Shown: one piece after another, positions 23,145-33,554 of the stretch
Layout: the number at the start of each line of letters is the position of its first letter
Position numbering within the stretch: position 1 is the stretch's first letter
Assembly: GCF_030272615.1 (NCBI RefSeq)
Contig: NC_081406.1
Coordinates: forward strand, 248,487,218 to 248,551,217
Direction: 5' to 3'
From: Cryptomeria japonica
Lineage: Eukaryota; Streptophyta; Pinopsida; Cupressales; Cupressaceae
DNA: 64,000 nt
Translations under genes and position numbers: made by a program
Notes under the pieces: model-generated
Databases searched by the model: none
What the model saw: the letters and a program-made list of their open reading frames with translations, nothing else
Told to the model about the DNA's origin: nothing

Positions 23145-25350
23145 CTATTGATGGTCATCAAAATTGATTCTCTTCACCGCACTACTCGGCTCTGAAGGAT
23201 TCTGCACAAGAAAAAACAAACCATGATTAAGGTTAGTTATATTATATAACTCACATTCGAAAAGTTAATATAAAAATTAAATATAATTGAACTATTCTTG
23301 TTTACCTCATCTCTAGGTTTTCTCTTTAGATTTGGAGGACTCTTGATGTATGTCTTCGGTAGAGGAGGTATTTTTTCAATATTTTCATACATAACCTACA
23401 TATGTTCACAAACATGACATTGATACAAGTTAGCATATAATTGTCACTGATAATAATGAATTATATCTACTAAACACAAAATAAAATAAATACACATGTA
23501 CTCGAGGCATCTCTTCTTCTTCTTCATCTTCAAGTATAGTGGGTGTAGTCAACAAGGATGTGAAGCCAAGTATTTTCTGTACATATACACAACAAGTATG
23601 TGAAACTATCAATCTATGTCTAGACGTGTATAATCATTATAATCTATTTAAACTATTCATTCAATCATATTTGCATTCAATTACCTTTCCCTTGTCTCCA
23701 GCTGCACTACCAGATCCCAAATCGCACAGCCCCACACTCGCGCTACTTGTGCCCTACAAGAGTAAAATAAGATATACATGCAGGTTACTACATAATCTAA
23801 TTAATACCAATATAAATGATGATCATGCACATACAATAAAATACAAATGACTAGGTGCAATAATATATGTACCGTAAAGATATCAAGGCTAAATGAAATG
23901 GCCATCAAGGTGCCCTCCTAGATCTATGTCAACTCCTCCTCTGTCATCGACTGTAGAATAGACCGTGTAAATAAAAATTAGTACTTAATATTATCTAGGT
24001 TATAAATATTCACTTAAAATATAGAATGAACTATGAAAATACAAATCTTACAATACATCATCAATGTATGATGAAGGTGCCTCCTCACCTCTAGCATGTG
24101 AGGACTCTCCAGGGTATCCTTCAGTCCCTGTCATAACATCTAGTGCATCATGCATCTCATGCACCTCATAGTCTGCAGTGTGCATAGGAGAATCAACAGG
24201 CTGTCCAATTGGACCCAAGCATAGGTGCCCACACATCACACAACTATGGGGCACACAAATGTGTGGAGCTGAGGAGGACATGTCAAGCACCACCGGATAC
24301 ACCGCTACCATCAAAAGTAGGCTAAGCTACTGCCCCAACCTAAGAAACCAAAAGGATACTCAAAGGGTGAATAGATGATATGGTGCATGATGTCGCCTCA
24401 TAGATGATATCTGGATGTTGCACTAGAGGTGGGGGATCAACATGAAGAGGGGGGACATATGGGCCTGGACTACTCTGACTGCCCCAGGTCTATTTTGGGG
24501 CATACCTAAACCCACACCCTAGAAAGGTTGGATATCAAAGTAGTTCACATGTTTTCTTGAAACAAACTCAGCATACAATTTTTTGATGAAGACAAAGGGG
24601 ACATCAAGATTGTTGTTGGGTGGTTTATCGAAAACCATCCACCAACGATCCCAAATTTTTTCACAATATGATCATTTGTGCACCATTTAATAGAAAGTTT
24701 TTTTTTTTTGAGGGGGGGGGGTTTACGTGTTGACCAGTGCAGGGATTCACAAAAAATGCAGCGATAGCAGCTTTGGATATCTCGAGATCCTTGATCTCCT
24801 AATAGGACAAGCCATCTGCATATTGTTCCCTCATAGAATCTCACCACAAAAGAGCAGCATTGTGCTCCTTAATGACAGTTTCTATACTCTTTATGATGGA
24901 CGTGAGGGGATCAAACATTGGGTTCAGGCAAGGGATCCTACAATAGACATTTGCAATCCCCCTCAATTGGTTCAAATTTTGTGCAATTAAATCCTGAATT
25001 GAGGGGGGCTTTGGCAAAGAAGGGTTTTCTGCAGGAGGGTTTGGTTGTTGCGGTTGTGGTTGATCAATGTTTTCACTGTTATCGCCTATTTTTAACCTAA
25101 TTGAATGTAAACAATTGAATTTAGTTAACAAATTTGAACAATTTTGTATTTGATTTAAAAAAATTTCATGAAATTATTTTTTTGAATGAAAAAACAAATA
25201 AACATTAAAAAAAAGAAAAAATTTGAATGAAAATGATGAAAAACAATAAAAATCCTACCTTTTATTGGATTTTTATGCAAATTTGGCTCACAAAATCTGA
25301 TATCGGGTGCAATCGAATGTCGGATTTGATAGAATTCACGCAGCCCATGG
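23145..25350 (-). pseudogene. Multi-exon accessory gene of the DNA transposon, unknown function
   Basis: The 3' half resolves into a chain of minus-strand exons with GT donors and AG acceptors, all in phase 0: 23873-23950, 23685-23753, 23502-23576, 23306-23395 and 23145-23201, ending NFDDHQ and TAG. Upstream, 24057-24314 encodes a stretch ending GEEAPSSYIDD. Further upstream are a Pro-rich segment (PPLHVDPPPLVQHP, about 24430) and a Pro/Gln-rich plus helical segment (QPQPQQPNPPAENP, then SIQDLIAQNLNQLRGI; 24841-25131). A possible first exon starts at the ATG at 25350 (MGCVNSIKSDIRLH) with donor AAAAG|GTAGGA. The exons carry an acidic patch (EDEEEEE) and a basic patch (NLKRKPRDE), suggesting a nuclear protein. 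Two TAG stops in exon 23873-23950 and a frameshift near 24320 show decay. I recognise no family. Its orientation towards the transposase suggests the second gene of the same element. Confidence 0.5.
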
Positions 25351-25399
25351 GTGAAAAATAACCCACGGGCTGTCACAGTTCACTTTTATTGTCTCAAAG

Positions 25400-25417
25400 A
25401 AATCAGATATCTGATTT
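25400..25417. repeat. Right subterminal palindrome
   Basis: AAATCAGATATCTGATTT is a perfect 18-bp palindrome. It is the counterpart of the copies at 1450-1465 and 1543-1566. Confidence 0.6.
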
Positions 25418-25440
25418 TTATAGATAAATTATTTTAAAAT

Positions 25441-25575
25441 AACATTATATTATATAGTATATTATATTATATATTATGTATTATATAATATATTATATAA
25501 TAATATATTATATATTATATAATATATAATATTATATTATATTATACATATTATATAATATATAATTTATTTTTT
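25441..25575. repeat. TATAT-type AT microsatellite
   Basis: Runs of ATATTATATAATATATTATA-like sequence separating the right subterminal palindrome from the right terminal repeat. Probably expanded after the element inserted. Confidence 0.9.
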
Positions 25576-25592
25576 AATTTAAAATTACCTAT

Positions 25593-25629
25593 AAAAATTG
25601 GATATCCGATTTTATCAAATATCCAATTT
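25593..25629 (-). repeat. Right terminal inverted repeat
   Basis: The reverse complement begins AAATTGGATATTTGATAAAA and contains ATCGGATATCC. It aligns to 1432-1468 over 37 bp with about 8 mismatches. Confidence 0.62.
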
Positions 25630-25774
25630 GCCTAGGTGTTTACCATGCCAAGGTGTAGTAACACCCAGGCCAAGGAAAAAGTCAACACGGATTTTCATGT
25701 TTTTAGGCAAGTGGAAAAGGCTATTTTTTTCACATCGCCACTTTTTGGCCCCCCATGATCCTGCACTAACCCCG

Positions 25775-27347
25775 ATATTATAGTTGTTGATAAACTAGGT
25801 AAAGCTAATGTAGTTGCAGATTATCTTTCTAGGCTTCAGTTGTAGGATGATCCTGTAGCCATAGATGATGCTTTCCCAGATGAACATTTGTTCTTGATAA
25901 AAGCACACATTCCCTGGTATGCTGATATTGCAAATTATTTACCTGCTAATAAGATACCTTCTCATTTTTCTCCTAAATAAAGAAGACTGCTAGTTGAGAA
26001 AAGCTTTAATTTCTCATGGATTGCTAATTGTTTATTTTATACTAGACCTGACCAAGTCATGAGAAGGTGTGTTAGAGAAGATGAAACATATATTATCCTT
26101 CATGCATGTCATGATGAGCCATGTAGAGGATATTTTGCTACTAAAAGAACAACACTTAAAATACTTAGCATAGGATATTATTGGCCAGCTTTGTATAAAG
26201 ATGCAACACAATATACTAGAAAATGTGATAGATGCTAGCAAATGGGTAGGCCTACTAGATCTGATAAAATGACATTATATCCCCAGAAATTGGTTGCACC
26301 ATTTGACAAATGGGGATTGGATTTTGTAGGACCAATTGATCCTCCTTCCAATGGGAAATTTTATACTCTAGTATGCACTGATTATGTTACAAAATGGGTG
26401 GAAGCACAGGCCATGACACATGCAAGAGATAATAAGGTAGCTGAATTCCTCTATGAGAAAATATTTACCAGACATGGAATACCAAGAGAGATTTTTTCAG
26501 ATCAAGGACCACAATTTACTTCCACATTAATTGTAGCATTGGTTAATGAATATAATATCAGACATAGGAAGTCTACTCCATACCATCCACAAGCAAATGG
26601 TCAAGTGGAAGTTACAAACAGGGATTTAGAAGTTATTCTTACCAAGATAGTAGCTCTTCATAAGAAAGATTGGTAAAATAGACTTCTAGAAGCCATTTGG
26701 GCATACAAAACAACATGAAAGACAATAATTGGTTCACACCTTTTGAAATGGTGTATGATAAAACAACAATGATGCCCATTGAGTTTGAGCATAAAACTCT
26801 TAGGACAACTTTGCAGTTGAATATGACTCTCTCAGAAGCACAAAAAGACTGCATCATGCAATTGAATGATTTGGATGAGTTGAGAAAGATGGTTGTCCAA
26901 CATAAAGAGCTTATTCAACATCAACAAGCTAAATGGCATGATAAGTATATCAAGGAGAGAAAATTTAAATCTGGAGATTGGGCATTTCTATATGATTCTA
27001 GATATAAGGATACTATGGCAAAGCTGTAGAAAAGATGGTTGAGCCCATATGAAATAGATGAAGTTTTTACAAATGGAACAGTTCGGTTGACAACAATAGA
27101 GCCTGTTAGATTCAAACTTATGGTCAATGGTCATAGACTACGCCTTTATCATAAGCCTGCAACCAAATAACAGTTCCTGCAACAATTTGCCAACCAAGTG
27201 TAAACAACAATTATTGCAGCATCTGAAGAAAACCCTCTTGCCATAGTTCCTGCAACATCTGAAGAAGTTCCTACAGCATCTAGAGAGGACATTATGGATG
27301 CAGTTCCCATAGCTTTTGTAGGGGGCCTTCTTGGTCCTCAGTCTTAA
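25775..27347 (+). pseudogene. Gypsy-1 pol remnant: RNase H tail and integrase
   Basis: Starts within DIIVVDKLGKANVVADYLSR, the typical RNase H to connection tail. The integrase HHCC zinc region follows (HACHDEP... YYWPALYKDATQYTRKCDRC, about 26099-26236). The catalytic triad is visible as LDFVGPID (about 26317), SDQGPQFTS (about 26497) and GQVEVTNRD (about 26598). The C-terminal part has KFKSGDWAFLYDSRY and ends with a repetitive PATSEE-rich tail at TAA 27345-27347. In-frame stops include TAG at 26236-26238, TAA at 26674-26676 and TAG near 27028. There is no chromodomain I can recognise. Confidence 0.88.
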
Positions 27348-27901
27348 ATTCTTCATGGGTACCTTCATAATAACCATTTTCATGCTTTATGAAATATCAT
27401 TCTCAGATAATAATTTTCTCATCCACCTCATCCCATTTCATATCTATGTTTGTCACATCATTCATTTCACGTCATCTCATATCATATTGTGAATAACTAA
27501 TCATTTCATGCAACATTAATTAGTACAACTACAAGTATGTGTATTATTATTTTTCTTAATTATGCATTTATTATTTCATTATGATTATTACCTATTTTTG
27601 TTTCATATAATCTGCATACCCTTCCCTCTGTCCTTTTTCACATGTGTGGACACATGTCATCTTAAGTTGGGGGTGGTGTTTTATGGTCCAATTTACAAGT
27701 TGTGTAATTATCTGTCCTTGTCAATAATGTGTTTTAATTTGTAGACATCTTGTGGCACAAGTGAGTAGTTCATCCTTCTGCCATAGTCGATGAAAGGTAC
27801 TGAAAAAGAAGTAAATTATTTCGGAGCATGAATTTTCAATTTTGTAGGTTATTTCAATCTTTCATTTTGTTGTGGTAATTGTTTTGAAAGTCAAGTTAGC
27901 C
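27348..27901 (+). other. Gypsy-1 spacer with internal polypurine tract
   Basis: Non-coding. CTTAAGTTGGGGGTGG at 27661-27676 closely matches the terminal tract ATTAAGTTGGGGGGCA at 30151-30166. Confidence 0.65.
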
Positions 27902-30100
27902 ATGGGAGGAGCCCCTATCCATCATGAACTAGTAGTTCATGACACTTTGCTGCAGGACGTCTAGTGTGAACATTACTTTCATATGTATGGGTGGATTGAC
28001 TATATTTTAAATTTGATGGATTTGAATGAAGAAATTGCTCATGAATTCATGCGCACATACATCAAAGGAGAGGCCTTTGTCAAAGGGTTAAGGGTCATTC
28101 CCATAGAACAACAAATAGCCGAAGTCACTGGGTTGCCATGGGAGGGATAACTATTTCCTAAGGCGAAAGATGCAAGAAGTGCTAGGACAAAGTTTACTCA
28201 CCCAGCAGACAAACCCCTAAGTGTGAACAAGTAGGGGTATCTCTTCCAACATAATGGCCCCATGTTGTATTTTATGTGATGAAATATATTACTTGTGATG
28301 GTAGGTACTCAAATTTTCATTCGGTTCATTTTAAATTACTGAGTCATTTGCGACATGGCTGGAGGATGAATGTTCCAAGTTTCTTGTATCATCTTATTTC
28401 CATAAGTGCAAAGGAAACACAAAAGGGTGGTAATCATTATGTTAGTCATCATGACTTGATCAAATTGTTGGTAGAATGTTGTCTCAGAGATGTCTCACAG
28501 ATGGCATGGGGAGAGTTTGAAGATATCCTATAATTTGAGGAAAATGTTCCTATTGCAGAAGAAATTGCAGCTCAAGAAGAAGATATCGGAGAACCCTCAT
28601 CTCCCAAGGTTTCTGTAGCGAATGAACCTCTTGTTGCCAAAGAAGCCTTTCTTGTTGCAAAGAAAATGGTAATTGAACCAAATATTGAGAAGCCCTCCAC
28701 TCAGTCTCAAAGTGGAGCGACATCTTCTAGAAGGAAAGGGAAAGAAACATAAACAATTGATGCAGAGGAAGAAACCATAGAATGACCTCAAGTAGTGCAG
28801 GTTTCTCCTACAGCTAAAAGGTGCAAGGTAAAGGGAAATTATCCTGTAACAACACCTCCTACAACAACATCTCTTGCAACCACTCAGGAAATGCAATTGA
28901 GAAGGATTCGATGGGGTAAACGAATAACTCAAGCAGTAGGGGATGTGATTGAAGTCATTTATGTGGAAACGTTGGAAGTAGGGCACAAAAGTCAAGAAAA
29001 GATTCAACCACAGGAAGAACATGGAGCTGAAAAATTGTCAAATTTGGCACATGTAGCAAAACAGTTTGAAGAACTGGTTGAAGAGATCTCATGCCCTCAA
29101 GTAACAACTCACAGGCTCCCTTCATCTCTCACTAGTTTATCCATTGCACTTACATTTTATAGACAGTGGGAGATAGAAAGGGCTAGGTTACAAGTAATTA
29201 TTGGTAAACAACAGAAAGAGATTGAAAAGAGGGACAATCAGATTGTGGAATTGCAAACCAAAGTAGACTCAGATGCAAACAGGGTTCCTGAATTGATGCA
29301 ATGTAGGGCTCCTCCGAGAGTTTATTCTTTATATATGAAGGAGCAGTATTTATGTTTCAAGATAAATCAAATTGTTGGGGATCTTCTTCCTTCTCTATAT
29401 ACTCCTCAGGAATTTTATAATTCTTATCAAAACTCTCCTACAACTGTTAAGAATTTAATATGTGAATTTTATTTGCATAATTATGATGTGCCTTCTAACA
29501 ACGAATGGAATCCCTTACTATACATTGGTGACATTCATTTAACAACATTTATGTCATGGATACAAAATGAAATCAGTATGGGAACATAGGCTAGAACATA
29601 CAAAAATTTGGATTTTGATTGCCCACTACCACTTAGAGATGAAGCCAAAAACCCACAGCATATGTATATGACTAGTAGAAATTGTTGACTAGACCTCATG
29701 TGAGAAGCCAGGTTTTACCATTGAGAGAGGAAGCATTTTAGGAATATGAGCATTTGGTTGAAAATGAAAATCAAGCTATAGTTGAATGTTTGGTTCAATG
29801 TTTGAATAATCTCCCAGAAGATCTAAAGCAGGGTGAACCCCATTCACTGCCTAATTATCATGCAGCCACACAAAGAGCTCCCGAGTATATCCCCTTGGGT
29901 AGGACAAAAAGAAATAACTAGCTACCCTTGATATTTCAGCCACCTATCTTTATATGGCTATTGATGGGATGCAGGGTTACAGACAAACCATATGAAGAGG
30001 CCACAAAGGAAGCCAGATGGACTAGGTTGGAAAAGATGAAGGGTTTTTATTGGAACTTGGCTATAGGAGGAATAGGACAAGGAACCATATGCAATTTATG
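27902..30100 (+). pseudogene. Gypsy-1 extra ORF downstream of pol
   Basis: A long damaged coding region between pol and the 3' LTR, in the same orientation as pol. It starts MGGAPIHHELVVHD at 27902. After a frameshift near 28270 it reads in one frame from 28276 to 29589 (VMKYITCDGRYSNFHSVHF...), then shifts again to a stop at about 30098. Visible parts are an N-terminal globular region (FMRTYIKGEAFVKGLRV, IAEVTGLPWEG), a low-complexity Ser/Thr/Glu-rich middle, a Glu/Lys/Gln helix with coiled-coil character (IGKQQKEIEKRDNQIVELQ, about 29197-29255), and a C-terminal region. The N-terminal pattern recalls the accessory proteins found in plant gypsy elements, but I cannot assign a named domain. 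No signal peptide or membrane segment is seen, so an envelope role is unsupported. Stops are TAG, TAA and TGA at former Gln or Arg positions. Confidence 0.65.
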
Positions 30101-30150
30101 AGTCAGTTCCTGGATAAGAAATTTTCCTCTTTCTGGAGGATCAACAAAAC

Positions 30151-30166
30151 ATTAAGTTGGGGGGCA
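30151..30166 (+). other. Gypsy-1 terminal polypurine tract
   Basis: ATTAAGTTGGGGGGCA directly precedes the inferred 3' LTR start TGATGAGCTG at 30167. Confidence 0.75.
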
Positions 30167-30401
30167 TGATGAGCTGAAATAATAGCTCTTTTATTCCTAT
30201 AACTGATAAATTTTCATCATGTTTTTAGTTGCATATTGGGATAGTGTTTGAGTCATGCTATGTATTAGAGTTTGACTATGTGCATTTTGGATGATAACTA
30301 AACCCATTAAATCCTATATTGTTTTGACCTATTAGTCTTGTTGCAATGCAGATTATCATAGGTAATATCATGTGTGAACGTATAAGTGTTATGATTAATG
30401 A

Positions 30402-30438
<37 letters not shown>

Positions 30439-31400
30439 CGTGCGTGCACACTTGTATGTTCTATTGCAAATGTGGTTATTGCAAGCCAGATGTTGAAGCA
30501 CATCATAAAAGTAGTTAGAGACATTAAAGGGTGGTTAAATATTCAAAACAATAGAGAGGATGGTGTGTGTAAGAATCAACAAAGGAATAGTGAGACGATG
30601 CTAGATTCATTTATGTTTGTCTTCAAGAAACATCAATCTTGTAACACCGCCATGCTAAATTCTTGGTTGCGGTTTAGCTAAGTTCCACATTTTCTGTGGA
30701 TTAACTTCTTCTGTTAGCAGTCATAAATACTTTCCGCCTCATTTCATTGGCATGATCTAGATAGTAGGAAGTTGTTATAGTTTTCTTATAAATAAAATCC
30801 TCCATCTCTTCTCAGAGGTTAGACAGGGGTTAGAGATAGGATTAGACAATGCTTTTAGAACTTGAAGCATTTGTTTCATTTCATGTGTTGTATTGACTTT
30901 TGAAAATAATGAATAAAAGTGATGTTATTTTGAGTATATAGAATTATCTTTGAAGTCTGGATACACTCATCCAAGGGGGTCCACTTGGTGATTATTCCTA
31001 TGTGTTTGTTAGATTAATTTTTCCTTTTGCTGCAGTAGATGTTCTAGTGATCGACTGTTCCTACAGCCATTGGAACTTGATCTTGTGACTATTCCTGCAA
31101 CCAAAGAAGATAGTGTAATTCTTGTTTGCCATCTCTGAACTTAGTTAACAGTTATTTAATTAGAATCTTCTATTAATGTTAATCTTTCTTGTAGCCATTC
31201 AGATGTTATATTTTCACTTGTTTATCTCGAATAGATTTAGCTGGTGCAGTAGTGCAGAATAACTATCGCAAGAACTTAGTGCATATATAGTGTAGACCCA
31301 TTTCAAGTAATGCGTCCCTGGGTTGACAAGTAAATGAACTTCAGTGATGGAGATAATAAATACACATAATGAATGACCAATCTTTGGGTTGAGACTTTAG
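30167..31400 (+). repeat. Gypsy-1 3' LTR (right end uncertain)
   Basis: Follows the polypurine tract. It contains a TATA box TATAAATAAAA at 30787-30797 and a polyadenylation-type AATAAA at 30912-30917, as expected for U3-R. A (TG)n run followed by CGCGCACGTGCG lies at 30402-30448. The second LTR is not in the window, so the right limit is an estimate. Confidence 0.6.
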
Positions 31401-31439
31401 CTATAGTTATTGTTCCTATTGGTGAGGTAAACAAATCTT

Positions 31440-32751
31440 GGGTTGTCCATTCTTTGTATTTCTTCCATTTGGTCCTTTCATCTTCCACACTTGTCTTGAC
31501 ATGTGGGTGGTAGCATTTATTTTTCCTCTACCGGTAGGAGGTCCTCTTTGTTATCTTCTCATGTTCTTGCATTCGGTGAAGATGTCTTCTCCCATCTTCC
31601 CTTTACCTTTGGGATCTGCATTGTTCCTCATTTTTACAACATCAATCCTCATCCTTACTTGCATGTCTTCACCAGTTGTGGTTAGATAAACCTTCTTCCA
31701 GGGAGTATATCTAACTATGAAGGTTTATTCCTTGTTCTCTCTATTTGAATAGACAAACAGAATGTCATTGTGGGGGGCATTCTTGTTGGTGGAGCATTCA
31801 CCGGCACCACTTCGTAAACCTTTAGTGTCCTTGGCATGCTTTTTCTTTTTCAACATTTTATCCAAGGCATCACTGCTGCCATCAAACCTGATTCTTACCT
31901 TGAGCTCATCTTGACACTTCTAAAGGTCATTTCGGAGAATCTCCATATCTCCAACTAGTTTCTAATATTCTTTATCTTTTACTTCTAGCTCAGATGCTAG
32001 ATCACTACACCGACACTCGGTGTCTTCTTGTCGAGTCTTTAATTCTGACACATTTCTTAGATTCTTCAAGGCATCTGATCAATTGATTCTACTCCATAAT
32101 AGCAATATTCTTGAATAGCTTGTATTCATTTCTTACTCTAATAAGTTCTTCAAGTGTATTTACAAGCTCTCCTTCAAGATCAACTTTTGCTTCCTCTTCT
32201 TCTGCACCTTCACTATCACTGCCAAACACATCTTGTCAGTAGGAGTGATTTGCATGATCATCGTCAGATGTGTGCCTCTCATCTTCTGATTCTTGAGCCA
32301 TGAAGAGGTGGGTTCCTTCTTCCTCAATGTTGTGGCTACTAGCAGATCTTCCTTCATCACCTGCAAATACATGAGATACATTTATCATCCTATCTTCACA
32401 AACCAGTTCTGCAGTGGTAGGCTCATTTCCATAGAGCTTCTTCAATCTATCCCATAAGATTTTTGCCAATCTGCATCTGTCCATATGTGAGGAGACATCA
32501 TCTGATAAGCCACATGATATAGCCTTCATTACTGCTTCATTGCACTGGTTTCTTCTTTCTGCATCAAAATTTGTGGGAGCACTGACTTTACTAGGGCATC
32601 CATTTACAACAGACATCCACACATCAAACCCTAGAGAGGATAGGTGGACTTTCATTCTACAAATCCAAATGGAATAGTTTGAACCATCAAAAACCATAGT
32701 AGGGATTGACACTAAACAAACCATTGTGTCCTTAAACCAGAATCTACCCAA
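31440..32751 (-). pseudogene. Copia-B gag (truncated)
   Basis: Minus-strand frame with FDGSNYSIWICRMKVHL, DVWMSVVNG and LWDRLKKLYGNE, typical of the copia gag capsid region. After a frameshift near 32235 come an acidic segment and a helical, coiled-coil-rich segment (VDLEGELVNTLEELIRVRNEYK) down to about 31440. No protease or later domain follows, because the element is cut at the junction with Gypsy-1. Long coiled-coil gag proteins are known in the Sirevirus group, but this assignment is tentative. The ATG at 32724 or 32751 could be the start. Confidence 0.75.
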
Positions 32752-32785
32752 GCTAGAGAAAGCTTATCAACCGGGAACCTAGGGC

Positions 32786-32797
32786 TTTGATACCAAT
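32786..32797 (-). other. Copia-B primer-binding site
   Basis: The minus strand reads TTGGTATCAAAGCCC next to the 5' LTR, an initiator tRNA-Met site with one change (CAAAG for CAGAG). Confidence 0.75.
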
Positions 32798-33079
32798 TAT
32801 TAGACACAATGTGCCACTGAGAGGGGGGTGAATAAGTGGTTTTTAATCTTTTTCCTTTAAATATCCTATGTATGTATAACAATTATCAGATCTAACATAA
32901 AGAAGACTTACCAGTTAGAGGGGAGACCAACACAAATGCAATCATACATGAAATGGAAATCTCATAACACCAACATATACGAGGAAAACCCAAGATGGGA
33001 AAAACCTTAGTGGTAAATTTTGTTGGAGTCTACTACTCCAATCCAGCTGCACAATGAATCTCTAATTACAATGTTTAGG

Positions 33080-33210
33080 GCACCAACCCAAGGAGCACCA
33101 ACCCCTGATTTAGGGTGCCAACCCAAGGAGCACCAACCCTTGATTTAGAGCACCAACCCAAGGAGCTACAACCCCTAATTTAGGGCACCAACCCAAGGAG
33201 CACCAACTCC
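33080..33210. repeat. 36-bp tandem repeat in Copia-B LTR
   Basis: Almost four units of a 36-bp sequence built from GCACCAACCCAAGGA and GCACCAACCCCTGATTTAGG. Confidence 0.9.
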
Positions 33211-33549
33211 TGCACTAAGCTCCAACTCAGTGATCTTCAATAAACATAATCTATTACAAAAGTAGAAGCCTTGTTACAAATGAAATTTGTAACCCTTCTG
33301 CAAATCACTCTACTATATCTTCTATCCAATTCACTACCAGTTCTCTGCTCACCCACTCATTGCTACAGCCTTATCTCCTACTGCAACCTTCCCAGTTCAG
33401 TCTCTTCTCCTTCTCTATCGGTTCTCTTTCTATCACACTATTGCTATCCACCACCAGTCTTGATAACTCAGTCAAATATCAACCATCTGATTCCTATCGG
33501 TTCTCATCTTGCCTTCTTTGCAATCTTCTATGACTCTTCTCTATCGATT

Positions 33550-33554
33550 TGGTC
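33550..33554 (+). other. Copia-3 target-site duplication, left copy
   Basis: TGGTC, repeated exactly at 58157-58161 on the far side of Copia-3. Confidence 0.92.

Larger units (their letters stand above)
1432..25629 (+). mobile_element. Large two-gene DNA transposon (composite, with two nested copia elements)
   Basis: Seen: the two ends carry an imperfect 37-bp inverted repeat (about 29 of 37 positions match by eye), each containing an ATC(A/G)GATATC palindrome. A second palindromic copy lies inside each end, and a weaker AGCC..GTGGG..ATTTT similarity lies further in. A transposase-like frame reads inward from the left. A spliced gene reads inward from the right. A ~360-bp tandem array lies between them. 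Two complete copia elements interrupt the unit; removing them leaves about 9.6 kb. Inference: these parts belong to one element, because the genes converge and the palindromes are placed symmetrically. I found no convincing target-site duplication outside the inverted repeats, so the exact ends and the superfamily remain open. Confidence 0.6.
25775..31400 (+). mobile_element. Gypsy-1: 5'-truncated Ty3/gypsy element with extra 3' ORF
   Basis: Enters at the end of the RNase H domain and continues through integrase, a ~550-bp spacer, an extra ORF, a polypurine tract and a 3' LTR. The 5' LTR, gag, protease and most of RT are missing; the left junction lies near 25775, just outside the DNA transposon. 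The right junction with Copia-B gag is near 31400-31440 and could not be fixed, because only one LTR is present. Confidence 0.8.
32798..33554 (-). repeat. Copia-B 5' LTR, first part
   Basis: Starts TATTAGACAC (from an original TGTTAG) immediately after the primer-binding site. It carries the GAGGAAAACCCAAGATGGGA block at 32981-33000 and a 36-bp tandem repeat at 33080-33210. It is cut at 33554 by Copia-3 and resumes at 58162. Confidence 0.72.

Noticed and set aside
22940-23167. Plus-strand 75-codon frame ending in the last exon of the accessory gene
   Set aside because: It crosses the minus-strand stop and acceptor, and the splice-consistent minus reading explains the region better.
25630-25690. 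Inverted repeat CCTAGGTGTT / AACACCCAGG just outside the right terminal repeat as the true transposon end
   Set aside because: It has no counterpart at the left end, where CT repeats begin directly outside the inverted repeat.
28597-29022. 141-codon minus-strand Cys-rich frame
   Set aside because: Shadow of the Gypsy-1 extra ORF on the plus strand, with no independent support.
27902-30100. Gypsy-1 extra ORF as an envelope gene
   Set aside because: No signal peptide, fusion-like or transmembrane segment visible in any frame.
30402-30448. (TG)n followed by alternating CG as a designed regulatory element
   Set aside because: Ordinary dinucleotide microsatellite in an LTR; Z-DNA potential alone is not evidence of function.
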